Shown one piece after another: positions 7,026 through 16,148 of a stretch of 64,000 nt of DNA (position 1 is the first letter of the stretch; the number at the start of each line of letters is the position of its first letter). A model generated the notes under the pieces. The model was not told the DNA's origin. It searched no databases and worked only from the letters and a program-made list of their open reading frames with translations. Origin of the DNA: Maribacter dokdonensis DSW-8 (GTDB lineage Bacteria > Bacteroidota > Bacteroidia > Flavobacteriales > Flavobacteriaceae); the NCBI RefSeq assembly GCF_001447995.1, contig NZ_LDPE01000001.1, positions 744,001 through 808,000 of the forward strand, read 5' to 3'. The position numbers were made by a program, and so were the translations under genes.

Positions 7026-10000
7026 ATGACAAGAAGATTACTCTCCCTGTTGATGCTTTTCGCATCTATTTTCGTTTCTGCACAAGATTTTAAAATGGAC
7101 CTGGTTCAAGACTTAAAGCCCCGTAATATTGGTCCCGGTGGTATGAGCGGTCGTGTAACCGCCATTGATGTTGTCAATGACAATCCGGATATTATGTATG
7201 TAGGTACCGCTTCTGGCGGATTATGGAAATCTACGTCCGGCGGCGTAAAATGGGAACCTATTTTTGATAAAGAAGTGACCGCATCTATTGGTGCGCTTGC
7301 TATTCAACAAAGTAATCCGTCCGTAATTTGGGCTGGTACTGGTGAAGGTAACCCAAGAAATAGCTTAAACGGTGGTTACGGAGTATACAAATCCCTTGAT
7401 GGTGGAAAGACCTGGAAATCTATGGGTCTTGAAAAAACCAGACATATTCATAGAATCAAAATAGACCCCATGAACCCTAACACCGTTTATGTAGGTGCTA
7501 TTGGATCTCCTTGGGGAGAACACCCAGAACGCGGCGTTTTTAAAACTACCGATGGTGGCGAGACTTGGGAAAAGGTGTTGTTCGTAAATAACAAAACAGG
7601 GGTTGCAGATCTTATTATGGATCCTACCAATCCTAATAAGCTGATCGCTGCCATGTGGGAACACAAGCGCGAACCTTGGTTCTTTAACTCCGGTGGTGCA
7701 GGTAGCGGACTTTACATGACCCACGATGGTGGTAAAAATTGGAAAAAATTAAGCGAGGAAGATGGCTTACCAGCTGGTGACCTGGGTAGAATTGGTGTAG
7801 CCATTGCTCCGGGAAAACCTGAGGTTATCTATGCCTTGGTTGAAGCTAAAAAGAACGCGTTGTACAAATCTGAAGATGGCGGCTTTAAATGGAAGAAAGT
7901 AAATGATAAGAGCGATATAGGCAACAGACCTTTCTATTACTCTGAAATTTATGTTGATCCTGAAAATGAAAACAGGGTATTCTCCGTATTCACCTATGTG
8001 AACGTTTCGCAAGATGGCGGTAAAAACTTTACGCAATTGATGCCTGCATACCGGGCGGATAATGGGGTACACCCCGATCATCACGCCTTTTGGATCCACC
8101 CAGAAAACGGACAGTTTATGATGGACGGTAATGATGGCGGACTTAATATTTCTAAAGATGGCGGAAAAACATGGCGATTTGTGGGCAACCTTCCCGTGGC
8201 GCAATTCTACCACATTGCAGTAGATAATGAATATCCATATAATGTCTACGGTGGTATGCAAGATAACGGTTCTTGGAGAGGACCTGCCTATGTTTGGAAA
8301 TCACAGGGAATTCGTAATAGCTACTGGCAAGAAATTAGTTTTGGTGATGGTTTTGATGTTGTTCCCGATCCTGTAGATTCCAGATATGGGTATACCATGA
8401 GCCAACAAGGTAACGTACAACGTTTTGATCATGTAACCGGTGATAACTACATTGTACGCCCTACTCCACCAGATGCGGATACCGAATTACGTTTCAATTG
8501 GAACTCGGCCATTAGTCAAGATCCTTTTGATACCAGTACCGTTTATTTTGGTAGTCAGTTTGTACATAAGAGTACGGATAAAGCATTGACTTGGAAAGTG
8601 ATTTCACCTGATTTGACAACGAACGATCCAGAAAAACAAAAGCAAAGTGAAAGCGGCGGTTTATCTATGGATGCGACTGGTGCCGAAAACCATACCACAA
8701 TTTTGGTTATTGAACCCTCTGCAGTTGAAAGGGATATGCTTTGGGTAGGTTCTGATGACGGTCGAGTGCACTATACCCAAAACGGAGGTGGAACCTGGAC
8801 AGAAGTAACCGCAAACATCAAAGGCTTACCTAAAGGAAGTTGGATTCCGCAAATAAAGGCATCTACCCGTAATAAGGGTGAAGCATTGTTGATCGCCAAC
8901 GACTATAGAAGATTCAATTATACGCCATATGCGTACCGCACCAAAGACTATGGTAAAACTTGGACAAGAATTGTTGATGCCACAGATGTAGAAAGCTATA
9001 CCCTATCTATTATTGAAGACCCTGAAAATCCTAATTTATTGTTCCTAGGTACCGATGACGGATTGTATGTTTCTTTCAATGCCGGAGAAAAATGGCAGAA
9101 ATGGACCGAAGGTTTCCCAACGGTTTCTACCAAAGATTTAGCCATTCACCCAAGAGAGCAAGATTTGGTGATCGGTACATTTGGTCGTGCTGCGTGGGTA
9201 TTAGATGATATTCGTCCGTTACGAGCTCTAGCCGCAGATGCTACCATTTTAAACAAGGAAATAGAATTATTTACTCCGCCAACGGCATATCAGGCATCCT
9301 ACCAACAACCTACAGGCAGTCGTTTTGGTGCCGATGGTCTTTACCAAGGTGAAAACAGAAAGTCCGGTGCTATGATTACCTTTTATTTAAAGGAAGGTAA
9401 AAAATCTGCCAAAAAAGGCAAGGGCATGAAGGGTAGAAAAGAGGATTCATCCGAAGAAAAAACAGAAGAAGAAACAGATAGCGTTGCGTTGACCGGAGTT
9501 CAAAAGAAGGATTCCGTTCAGTTCGATTTTTACGATGGCGATAGACTGATTCGAACTTTAAAATACAAGACTCCAGAAAAAGCAGGATTTCACAGAATTT
9601 ACTGGGGAATGGATGAAAAAGGCGCGGATAGACCTTCTAGAAAAGTACAGACCAAAAAGAAAGAGTCTGGCGGTTTAGACGTAAAACCAGGCACCTATAC
9701 CATAAAAATGTTATACGGTGATCTGGAAGAAGAAACTACGATTACGGTAAAATCAGACCCACGTTTAGAAGTATCTCAAACAGGAATCAATGAAGCCTAT
9801 GCAAACGGAAAAGAATTGGAATCATACATGCAGACAGCAGCAGATGCGGTACTGCAATTGGCAAAAAGTAAAGAGGTTGCAGAGAAGTTTCAAAAAGATC
9901 TGAAAAAAGAGGACGATAAAAAGTACAAAGAACAAATAGACGCCTCTAAAGATATCATTAAACAAATAGATTCTATCACCGCTATATATTTAGGTAAGGT

Positions 10001-10262
10001 CGATAAAAGACAAGGAATAACCCGTAGTAAAGAAATGACGGTAATGCAACGTATTCAAATTGCAAGGCGCTACGTAGGATCTAGAAAAACCGGTATGACG
10101 GCAACGGAAAAACAATTAATGCAATTTGCCAAAGATGATCTGCAGAGCGCGCTACAAAAAACAAATGCTTTCTTCGCCAAAGAATGGGTAGAATACCAAA
10201 CTAATATGAAAAGCTTAGATATATCACCTTTTAAAGAAACAGAAGTTTTTAATTTGAATTAA
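7026..10262 (+). CDS. exported BNR/sortilin-like beta-propeller protein
   Basis: A 1078-residue protein with a signal peptide (1-19, FVSA-Q). From about residue 25 it has many Asp-box (BNR) motifs of the S.D.G..W type, for example SLDGGKTW, TTDGGETW, THDGGKNW, SEDGGFKW, SKDGGKTW and KDYGKTW. These build a large beta-propeller like that of VPS10/sortilin and sialidase-fold proteins. After about residue 735 comes an Ig-like part and an Arg/Lys-rich segment (about 795-830), then an alpha-helical tail (about 920-1060). Proteins of this layout are often labelled glycosyl hydrolase, but no sialidase catalytic residues are evident. It is the first gene of an operon with an S9 peptidase 34 bases downstream; a role in exported protein or peptide handling is inference. 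Confidence 0.85.
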   Translation: MTRRLLSLLMLFASIFVSAQDFKMDLVQDLKPRNIGPGGMSGRVTAIDVVNDNPDIMYVGTASGGLWKSTSGGVKWEPIFDKEVTASIGALAIQQSNPSVIWAGTGEGNPRNSLNGGYGVYKSLDGGKTWKSMGLEKTRHIHRIKIDPMNPNTVYVGAIGSPWGEHPERGVFKTTDGGETWEKVLFVNNKTGVADLIMDPTNPNKLIAAMWEHKREPWFFNSGGAGSGLYMTHDGGKNWKKLSEEDGLPAGDLGRIGVAIAPGKPEVIYALVEAKKNALYKSEDGGFKWKKVNDKSDIGNRPFYYSEIYVDPENENRVFSVFTYVNVSQDGGKNFTQLMPAYRADNGVHPDHHAFWIHPENGQFMMDGNDGGLNISKDGGKTWRFVGNLPVAQFYHIAVDNEYPYNVYGGMQDNGSWRGPAYVWKSQGIRNSYWQEISFGDGFDVVPDPVDSRYGYTMSQQGNVQRFDHVTGDNYIVRPTPPDADTELRFNWNSAISQDPFDTSTVYFGSQFVHKSTDKALTWKVISPDLTTNDPEKQKQSESGGLSMDATGAENHTTILVIEPSAVERDMLWVGSDDGRVHYTQNGGGTWTEVTANIKGLPKGSWIPQIKASTRNKGEALLIANDYRRFNYTPYAYRTKDYGKTWTRIVDATDVESYTLSIIEDPENPNLLFLGTDDGLYVSFNAGEKWQKWTEGFPTVSTKDLAIHPREQDLVIGTFGRAAWVLDDIRPLRALAADATILNKEIELFTPPTAYQASYQQPTGSRFGADGLYQGENRKSGAMITFYLKEGKKSAKKGKGMKGRKEDSSEEKTEEETDSVALTGVQKKDSVQFDFYDGDRLIRTLKYKTPEKAGFHRIYWGMDEKGADRPSRKVQTKKKESGGLDVKPGTYTIKMLYGDLEEETTITVKSDPRLEVSQTGINEAYANGKELESYMQTAADAVLQLAKSKEVAEKFQKDLKKEDDKKYKEQIDASKDIIKQIDSITAIYLGKVDKRQGITRSKEMTVMQRIQIARRYVGSRKTGMTATEKQLMQFAKDDLQSALQKTNAFFAKEWVEYQTNMKSLDISPFKETEVFNLN

Positions 10263-10296
10263 TATGTAAAAGTCTAACATTCTAAAAACCAATACT

Positions 10297-12216
10297 ATGA
10301 AGTACCTAATGGCTTGCTTTGTGTTTACGCTTATGTTAAGCTGTAAAGAAGAACCTAAAAAACCTTCTATTGCAGAAACGATGAAGACCTATACCATCAA
10401 ACAAATGATGGATAACGAAGCCATTGGTGGCGGTAGTTTTTCCCCTGATAATTCTAAATTACTTATCTCAAGTAATAGATCTGGTATTTACAACATGTAC
10501 ACAGTGCCTACAAGCGGCGGTGAATTGACTCCCGTTACTATGTCTGACAGTGCATCTGTATTCGCCATATCCTATTTTCCAAAAGATGAACGTATGTTGT
10601 TTAGAATGGATGGAAATGGTGATGAGATATTTCATATTTACGTCAGAGATCTAGACGGTACGCAGACCGACCTTACACCGGCAGAAGGTGCCCGTGCATC
10701 GTTCTACGGGTGGGCAGAAGATGATATGAGTTTTTACTATACTTCTAACGAGAGAAACCCTAGAAATGATGATATCTATGAAATGGACTTAGAAACTCTT
10801 GAGCCTACCCTGATCTATGAAAATACGGAAGGTTATAGCATTGACGGAATTTCCGAGGACAAGAAATATATAACCTTGGGCAAGCCCATCAATACCAATG
10901 ATTCCGATTTGTTTATTTACACTTTATCGGATAAAAAGCTGACCAAAATCAATGAAAATCAAAGCGCCAACAGTAGCTCTGGATTTTCCAATGATGGTTC
11001 TTCTTTGTATTATACCACAGATGATGGAGAGGAATTCTCTTATTTAATGAAGTACGATATTGCCACTGGCAACAGAGAAAAGGTAATGCAAAAAAATTGG
11101 GATATATGGGGTACCTATTTTACGGAAAACGGTACCTATCAGGTAACCTATATTAACGAAGACGCCAAGAATGTCATTGAAATAAATAATGTTAGCACCG
11201 GTGAAAATGTTGCTCTTCCTTCTTTGGATGGTTTGGACGTAACCAGTGTAGATTTCTCAGATGATGAAAAACTAATGCGTTTTTATGCTGGTGGGTCACA
11301 CACCCCTTCTAATTTGTTCGTTTATAATTTAGAAACCAAAGAACAGACCCAGTTAACCAATGTTTTAAATAACGAAATAAATGGTGAAGACTTGGTGAAC
11401 GCAGAAGTAATACGTTACAAGTCTTTTGATGGGGTTGAAATTCCTGCCATTTATTACAAGCCCCACCAGGCAAGTGCGGACACCAAAGTACCTGCATTGG
11501 TTTGGGTTCATGGCGGACCGGGCGGACAAAGTAGACAGAACTTTAGCTCATTTATTCAATATTTGACCAATCATGGCTATGCCGTACTAGCCGTTAACAA
11601 CAGAGGTAGTAGCGGCTATGGCAAAACTTTTTATCAAATGGATGATTTAAACCATGGCGATAAGGATTTAAAAGACTGTGTAGAAGGCAAAAATTGGCTT
11701 GCCCAACAGCCAGAAATAGATGCTAATAAAATTGGAATCATTGGCGGCTCTTACGGTGGTTATATGACTATGGCGGCATTGACCTATACCCCAGAAGAGT
11801 TTGCCGTTGGGGTAAATTTGTTTGGCGTAACCAATTGGGTACGAACATTAAAAAGTATACCGCCATGGTGGGAGTCTTTTAAAGATGCCTTATATAAAGA
11901 ATTAGGAGACCCATACAGTGCAGATTCCGTTCGGTTAAAAGAGATTTCCCCTTTGTTTCATACCGATAAGGTGACCAAACCTTTAATTGTTTTACAAGGT
12001 TCGCAAGACCCTAGAGTATTACAAGTAGAATCTGACGAAATTGTTGCAGGTGTAAAAAAGAACGGTGTTCCCGTAGAATACGTGCTCTTTGAAGATGAAG
12101 GTCATGGTTTTGTAAAAAAAGAAAATCAGATTGAAGCGTATAGTAGGGTTTTAGATTTTTTAGATTTGTATTTGAAGAAGGATAAAGCAACACCCATTGA
12201 AGAAGGCGATAAGTAA
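10297..12216 (+). CDS. S9 family prolyl oligopeptidase-like lipoprotein
   Basis: A 639-residue protein. The lipobox MLSC (Cys16) makes it an envelope lipoprotein. Residues about 35-370 form a WD40-like propeller (FSPDNSKLLISSN, FSNDGSSLYYTTD). The alpha/beta hydrolase domain (about 385-630) has the oxyanion motif HGGPGGQS, nucleophile elbow GGSYGGYM with Ser485, the acid in GSQDPRV (Asp571) and the base in EDEGHGF (His603), so the triad is complete. Members cleave short peptides, as dipeptidyl or acylaminoacyl peptidases. It lies between the BNR protein and the DUF2490 protein with gaps of about 35 bases on both sides, which indicates one transcript. Confidence 0.93.
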   Translation: MKYLMACFVFTLMLSCKEEPKKPSIAETMKTYTIKQMMDNEAIGGGSFSPDNSKLLISSNRSGIYNMYTVPTSGGELTPVTMSDSASVFAISYFPKDERMLFRMDGNGDEIFHIYVRDLDGTQTDLTPAEGARASFYGWAEDDMSFYYTSNERNPRNDDIYEMDLETLEPTLIYENTEGYSIDGISEDKKYITLGKPINTNDSDLFIYTLSDKKLTKINENQSANSSSGFSNDGSSLYYTTDDGEEFSYLMKYDIATGNREKVMQKNWDIWGTYFTENGTYQVTYINEDAKNVIEINNVSTGENVALPSLDGLDVTSVDFSDDEKLMRFYAGGSHTPSNLFVYNLETKEQTQLTNVLNNEINGEDLVNAEVIRYKSFDGVEIPAIYYKPHQASADTKVPALVWVHGGPGGQSRQNFSSFIQYLTNHGYAVLAVNNRGSSGYGKTFYQMDDLNHGDKDLKDCVEGKNWLAQQPEIDANKIGIIGGSYGGYMTMAALTYTPEEFAVGVNLFGVTNWVRTLKSIPPWWESFKDALYKELGDPYSADSVRLKEISPLFHTDKVTKPLIVLQGSQDPRVLQVESDEIVAGVKKNGVPVEYVLFEDEGHGFVKKENQIEAYSRVLDFLDLYLKKDKATPIEEGDK

Positions 12217-12250
12217 AGCCAAAATTTTAAGTTTCATATTAAATTAAAGA

Positions 12251-12976
12251 ATGAAGAAAGTTTTTACGTTACTAGTATTATTAGCAACTATTAATCAAAT
12301 AAATGCTCAAAGTGATGGTACAGGAGAAGACGATTTTGGTAGTTGGTTCATGTATTTTGGAACCAATAAAATTGCCGATAAATGGAGTATACATACCGAA
12401 GCTCAATTTAGATATTATGAAATGGCATCGAACTTTAACCAGTTGCTTCTAAGAACTGGGGTGAATTATCATATTAACCCTGATGCTATCGCTACTTTAG
12501 GCTACGGGTTTATTGAAACCGACCCTACTTTTACGGAGTTTGATGAACTTGGTGTAAATACTTTAGTTGAAAACAATTCAATTTCCGAGCATCGTATATT
12601 TGAGCAGTTCATTCTTAAAAATAAAGTGTGGGAATTTAATTTTGAACATCGTTACCGCCTAGAGCAGCGCTTTGTACAAAACAATTTTACCGGTGAAAGC
12701 AACACATTGCACAGAGCTCGTTATAGAATTCAAATGACCTTACCCCTAACCGATATCTTTTTCTTGAATTTCTATGATGAGATTTTCATAAATCTACAAG
12801 ACAGTGCATTCGGTCAAAACCGTGCCTATGCCGCACTTGGGGTTAATGTTACCGAAGATTTAAGCATGCAATTTGGCTACTTAAAAAATCACTTTACAGG
12901 GGCTAATTACGATCGTCTACAAATTGGTGTTTTTTATAACACCGATCTGCGTGGCATTTTTAAAAAGAAGAAGTAA
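12251..12976 (+). CDS. DUF2490 outer-membrane beta-barrel protein
   Basis: A 241-residue protein with a signal peptide (1-19, INA-Q). The body shows alternating amphipathic strands: FGSWFMYFGTNKIADKWSIH, HTEAQFRYYE, LLLRTGVNYH, RYRIQMTLPL, FFLNFYDEIFIN and the closing QIGVFYNTDL. The W...G...KI...WS.H.E.Q.R opening is the DUF2490 signature. It is probably a small outer-membrane barrel of unknown function. It is the third gene of the 7026-13643 operon. Confidence 0.85.
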   Translation: MKKVFTLLVLLATINQINAQSDGTGEDDFGSWFMYFGTNKIADKWSIHTEAQFRYYEMASNFNQLLLRTGVNYHINPDAIATLGYGFIETDPTFTEFDELGVNTLVENNSISEHRIFEQFILKNKVWEFNFEHRYRLEQRFVQNNFTGESNTLHRARYRIQMTLPLTDIFFLNFYDEIFINLQDSAFGQNRAYAALGVNVTEDLSMQFGYLKNHFTGANYDRLQIGVFYNTDLRGIFKKKK

Positions 12977-13004
12977 ATTTATACCATAAACAAACTACAT
13001 TATT

Positions 13005-13643
13005 ATGAAAAAAATAGCATTGACTTTCGCGAGTGCATTATTGATCATTTTCGCAAGTTGCAAGGACGCTAAAAAAAGTGAAGATTCTAAAAATGTTGAA
13101 GCCACAGCAGAAACTACTGATATGTACAGCTTGGTTCAAGACTCTACCAAGGTAAGTTTCACCGCATACAAAACAACTGATAAAGTGCCAGTTGGCGGTA
13201 TGTTCAAAAAGATAAACTTTACCAACACAACAAGTGGAGCAACTGCCATGGAAGCTTTAAACGGAACTGAATTTAGTATTCCCGTAAGCAGTTTGTTTAC
13301 CAATGACCCTACCGGTACTAGAGACCCAAAGCTTTTAGAATTCTTTTTTGGAGTATTAAAAGATACCGAGCTTATTTCTGGTGTGGTTAAGGTAGAAGGT
13401 GAAAATAGCTCTATAGACGTTACCTTAAATGGTGAAACCCAAAATATACCCCTTACCTACGAAATGGATGGCGACAACAAAATTACTTTTAGTGGTGTAA
13501 TGGATTTGGAAAACTGGAACGCTTTAGATGCCGTTGCCTCTATAAACAAAGCTTGTGAAATTTTACATACCGGTAAAGATGGTGTGAGCAAAACTTGGAG
13601 CGAAGTTGCCGTTAAAGCCGAAGTGCTTTTGGATAAAAAATAA
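13005..13643 (+). CDS. YceI-like family lipoprotein
   Basis: A 212-residue lipoprotein (lipobox IFASC, Cys19) with a short charged linker. A YceI-like domain (about 40-210) follows: SLVQDSTKVSFTAYKTTDKVPVGGMFKKINF, then TRDPKLLEFFFGVLKD and a closing strand pair. YceI proteins are lipocalin-like barrels that bind polyisoprenoid or other hydrophobic ligands in the periplasm. The domain here is a divergent member found in Bacteroidota. It is the last gene of its operon; a strong terminator begins about 25 bases after the stop. Confidence 0.85.
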   Translation: MKKIALTFASALLIIFASCKDAKKSEDSKNVEATAETTDMYSLVQDSTKVSFTAYKTTDKVPVGGMFKKINFTNTTSGATAMEALNGTEFSIPVSSLFTNDPTGTRDPKLLEFFFGVLKDTELISGVVKVEGENSSIDVTLNGETQNIPLTYEMDGDNKITFSGVMDLENWNALDAVASINKACEILHTGKDGVSKTWSEVAVKAEVLLDKK

Positions 13644-13668
13644 TAACTATTATATATGTATAGATAAG

Positions 13669-13695
13669 GAGGAGCGTTAACGCTCCTCTTTTTTT
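13669..13695 (+). terminator. rho-independent terminator after YceI gene
   Basis: GAGGAGCGTTAACGCTCCTC forms a perfect stem and is followed by seven T residues. It closes the 7026-13643 operon. Confidence 0.9.
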
Positions 13696-13791
13696 ATCAC
13701 TAAAGATTAAAAGTATTGCTCTATGCACTTAACTACTTGATATTACATTATTTATTGGCTAATTTGTTGCTTCACACTAAAATAGATTAAC

Positions 13792-14385
13792 ATGAAAATA
13801 TTAAAAGTTGAATTAGCACTGTTGGCACTATTGGCTGTCTTCAGTTGCAAAGAAGTAAAAAAAGAAGCATCAGAGGCTAAAGAGGAAATGGAAGAATTAA
13901 TGGATGAGGCAGAAAATGAAATGACAGAACAAGATACTGTTGTAAAGTTTATGCTTGAACCAAAAAGTGATAGCAATGTTAAAGGTGAAGTCATTTTTAC
14001 CGAAGATGATGGCGAAGTTGATATGGTGGCCATGTTATCTGGCTTGAGCGAAGGCGAACATGCCATACACATTCACCAAACGGCAGACTGTACTGCAGCC
14101 GATGGTTCTTCTGCTGGAGGACACTGGAACCCAACAAATGAGCCACATGGTAAATGGGGAGCAAGTGAAGGATATCATAAAGGTGATATAGGTAACTTTA
14201 ACGCAGATGCCGAGGGTAACGCCAAAGTTGAGTTTTCAACAGACGAATGGTGTATTGGCTGTGATGATGAAAATAAGAACATTTTAGGAAAAGGGGTTAT
14301 TGTACACCAAGGTGTTGATGATTACACTTCTCAACCTAGTGGTGATGCAGGTGCACGTGTTAGTTGTGCCGGTATTATTGAATAG
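13792..14385 (+). CDS. sodC: Cu/Zn superoxide dismutase family lipoprotein
   Basis: A 197-residue protein with lipobox VFSC (Cys19) and a Glu/Lys-rich helical linker (about 20-50). The SOD domain (about 55-197) has the copper ligands HAIHIH, the disulfide cysteine of QTADC, the zinc-loop motif GGHWNPTNEPHG with GYHKGDIGN, and the last copper ligand in GKGVIVHQGVDDY. The closing GDAGARVSCAGII supplies the second disulfide cysteine. All catalytic ligands I can check are present, so it should convert superoxide to peroxide in the envelope. The pairing with an ECF sigma/anti-sigma system downstream suggests, without proof, a shared oxidative or envelope stress role. Confidence 0.92.
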   Translation: MKILKVELALLALLAVFSCKEVKKEASEAKEEMEELMDEAENEMTEQDTVVKFMLEPKSDSNVKGEVIFTEDDGEVDMVAMLSGLSEGEHAIHIHQTADCTAADGSSAGGHWNPTNEPHGKWGASEGYHKGDIGNFNADAEGNAKVEFSTDEWCIGCDDENKNILGKGVIVHQGVDDYTSQPSGDAGARVSCAGIIE

Positions 14386-14404
14386 GGTTAATAATATTTC
14401 GGAT

Positions 14405-14431
14405 AAAAGCTGTTCTTAGAACAGCTTTTTC
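14405..14431 (+). terminator. terminator between sodC and the sigma-factor gene
   Basis: AAAAGCTGTTC, a three-base loop, then GAACAGCTTTTT. The stem is 11 bp, with a short T tract. Only about 28 bases separate it from the sigma-factor ATG, so the sigma gene is either read through this hairpin or has a promoter overlapping it. Confidence 0.8.
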
Positions 14432-14459
14432 TATTTTTAACCGTTACAAAATATTTAAT

Positions 14460-14996
14460 ATGCAATTAGACCTATTGGTTGATCAATTTAAAAAGAAAGA
14501 CCCTTTGGCTTTCGAAAAGCTATATGGCATGTATAGTGAAAATATCTGTGGTGTTATCAATACCATAGTAAAAAACGATGCCTTGGCCCAAGAAATCTGT
14601 CAAGACGTATTTATAAAGATTTGGAATAACTGTGAAAGTTATAATTCTTCTAAAGGTAGATTTTTCACATGGATCCTTAACATAGCCAGAAATGCAGCTA
14701 TCGATGAAATACGCAGTAGGTCGTATAAAAATGATAAAAAGAATCTTTCCGCAGATTACTTCGTAGGTATTTTACAGCACAGGGAAGAAGAAGAAAGTTC
14801 ATCTGTAGATACTAAAGGTCTAAGAAAACTTGTTAATAATTTAAAGGAAAAATGTGTTCAGATCATTGAACTGTTATACTTTAGGGGTTATACACAAAAA
14901 GATGCTGCAGAAGAATTGGAAATTCCCTTAGGCACTGTAAAAACAAGAAATAGAAGTTGCATTTCCCAATTAAGGGAGAATATGGAGGTAAGATAG
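14460..14996 (+). CDS. ECF RNA polymerase sigma factor
   Basis: A 178-residue sigma-70 family protein. Region 2 (about 10-75) includes FEKLYGMYSENICGVINTIV and the -10 recognition helix QDVFIKIWNNCESYNSSKGRFFTWILNIARNAAIDEIR. Region 4 (about 120-175) has ELLYFRGYTQKDAAEELEIPLGTVKTRNRSCISQLRE, a clear helix-turn-helix for the -35 element. It is translationally coupled to the anti-sigma gene, whose ATG is one base after its stop. The sigma is presumably held by that membrane protein until a signal arrives. Confidence 0.93.
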   Translation: MQLDLLVDQFKKKDPLAFEKLYGMYSENICGVINTIVKNDALAQEICQDVFIKIWNNCESYNSSKGRFFTWILNIARNAAIDEIRSRSYKNDKKNLSADYFVGILQHREEEESSSVDTKGLRKLVNNLKEKCVQIIELLYFRGYTQKDAAEELEIPLGTVKTRNRSCISQLRENMEVR

Positions 14997-14997
14997 T

Positions 14998-15792
14998 ATG
15001 GATGTAGAAAAATACATAGCATCGGGAATTTTGGAGCTTTACGTAGCCGGTACACTCTCAGAGAAAGAAAATCTTGAGATTGCCAACTATGCCAAGGAGT
15101 ATCCAGAAATAAAAAAGGAGATCGAGGAAATTGAGGCTTCAATATTAGAATTGTCCAGAAAAGCTTCACCAGGATATCATTATTCATTTAAAGCATTGAT
15201 GAATAGAATTAATGGTGAGGTCAAGGTAGTTGATATGAATGAAAAACGTAGTACTCCATTCTTATCTTATATGGGTTGGGCTGCATCTATTTTATTGGCA
15301 GTAGGACTATTCTGGATGTATCAGCAAAATCAAGATTTGAAATCTAACATTGAAGTAGTAGAAAAGCAGAATTTAGATTTGGAGCAGCAAATTGCCGATA
15401 CCGATTCTTCTTTACAACAGACCCAAGAATTATTGAATACACTTAGAGATAAGAATATTAGTGTTATCCCTTTAGGAGGGCAAGACGTTTCACCTACTTC
15501 ATACGCCAAGGCGTATTGGAACAAACAAGAAGAAAAAGTATTTATAGATGCCAAAGGGCTGCCAGAACCGCCAGATGGTTTTGTTTACCAGGTTTGGTCT
15601 CTTAAACTTTCGCCGCTTACACCAACCAGTATGGGTCTTCTTGAAGATTTTGCAACAGATGAAAACAAAGTCTTTGCATTAAATAATCCTAATGAGTCAG
15701 AGGCATTTGGTATTACCTTAGAACCTGCTGGTGGTAGCGAATCACCAACCCTTGAACAATTGTATACCCTTGGGGTCGTCAATGCTTCATAA
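14998..15792 (+). CDS. RskA-type anti-sigma factor, membrane-bound
   Basis: A 264-residue protein. The N-terminal cytosolic anti-sigma domain (about 1-75, ILELYVAGTLSEKENLEIANYAKEYPEIKKEIEEIE) is the part that binds sigma. One transmembrane helix (about 88-106, SYMGWAASILLAVGLFWMY) follows, then a coiled coil (about 107-150) and a periplasmic RskA C-terminal domain (about 165-260, KVFIDAKGLPEPPDGFVYQVWSLKL). Signal-induced proteolysis usually frees the sigma factor in this class. The gene follows the ECF sigma gene directly. Confidence 0.9.
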   Translation: MDVEKYIASGILELYVAGTLSEKENLEIANYAKEYPEIKKEIEEIEASILELSRKASPGYHYSFKALMNRINGEVKVVDMNEKRSTPFLSYMGWAASILLAVGLFWMYQQNQDLKSNIEVVEKQNLDLEQQIADTDSSLQQTQELLNTLRDKNISVIPLGGQDVSPTSYAKAYWNKQEEKVFIDAKGLPEPPDGFVYQVWSLKLSPLTPTSMGLLEDFATDENKVFALNNPNESEAFGITLEPAGGSESPTLEQLYTLGVVNAS

Positions 15793-15909
15793 GAAGTAAA
15801 ACACCTCCGGGCAAGCCCATGAGGCATATAAAGGAAACATACTTTTAAATTAGAGGCAAGCCTAGGGGTGTTATACCCTTTGGCGGTGCCAATAAAAAAT
15901 CATGTATTA

Positions 15910-15942
15910 ATGGGCAGTTTATAAAAACTGCCCATTTTTTTT
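15910..15942 (+). terminator. terminator after the anti-sigma gene
   Basis: ATGGGCAGTTT and AAACTGCCCAT form an 11-bp stem with a four-base loop, followed by a T run. It separates the sigma/anti-sigma pair from the small gene at 15957. Confidence 0.9.
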
Positions 15943-15956
15943 ATTATTTTTCCAAC

Positions 15957-16139
15957 ATGGATTTAAAGAAAATTTTTGGAACGGTGCTTACCTTATTAGG
16001 AATCGGTGGGCTGGTTTATACTGCAATATTATTCGCTAATAGCAGCGGAACAACAAAACAACTTATTGTCTATGGTGTCTTAGGTGCCATTTTCTTCTTT
16101 TCGGGTATAGGACTCATTAGAAATACCAGCCAAAATTAG
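15957..16139 (+). CDS. small two-helix membrane protein
   Basis: A 60-residue protein that I do not recognise as a named family. Two hydrophobic helices (about residues 6-27 and 36-54) are joined by a short polar loop (SSGTTKQ), with both ends likely cytosolic. The ATG follows a terminator by 14 bases, so its promoter must overlap that terminator or it relies on readthrough. Its stop converges on the VOC gene. Confidence 0.65.
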   Translation: MDLKKIFGTVLTLLGIGGLVYTAILFANSSGTTKQLIVYGVLGAIFFFSGIGLIRNTSQN

Positions 16140-16148
16140 CCCATAGAA

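Noticed and set aside
15793..15909. Possible riboregulator or structured RNA after the anti-sigma gene
   Set aside because: GC-rich words (GGCAAGCC twice) can pair weakly, but there is no consistent fold, and a plain terminator follows.
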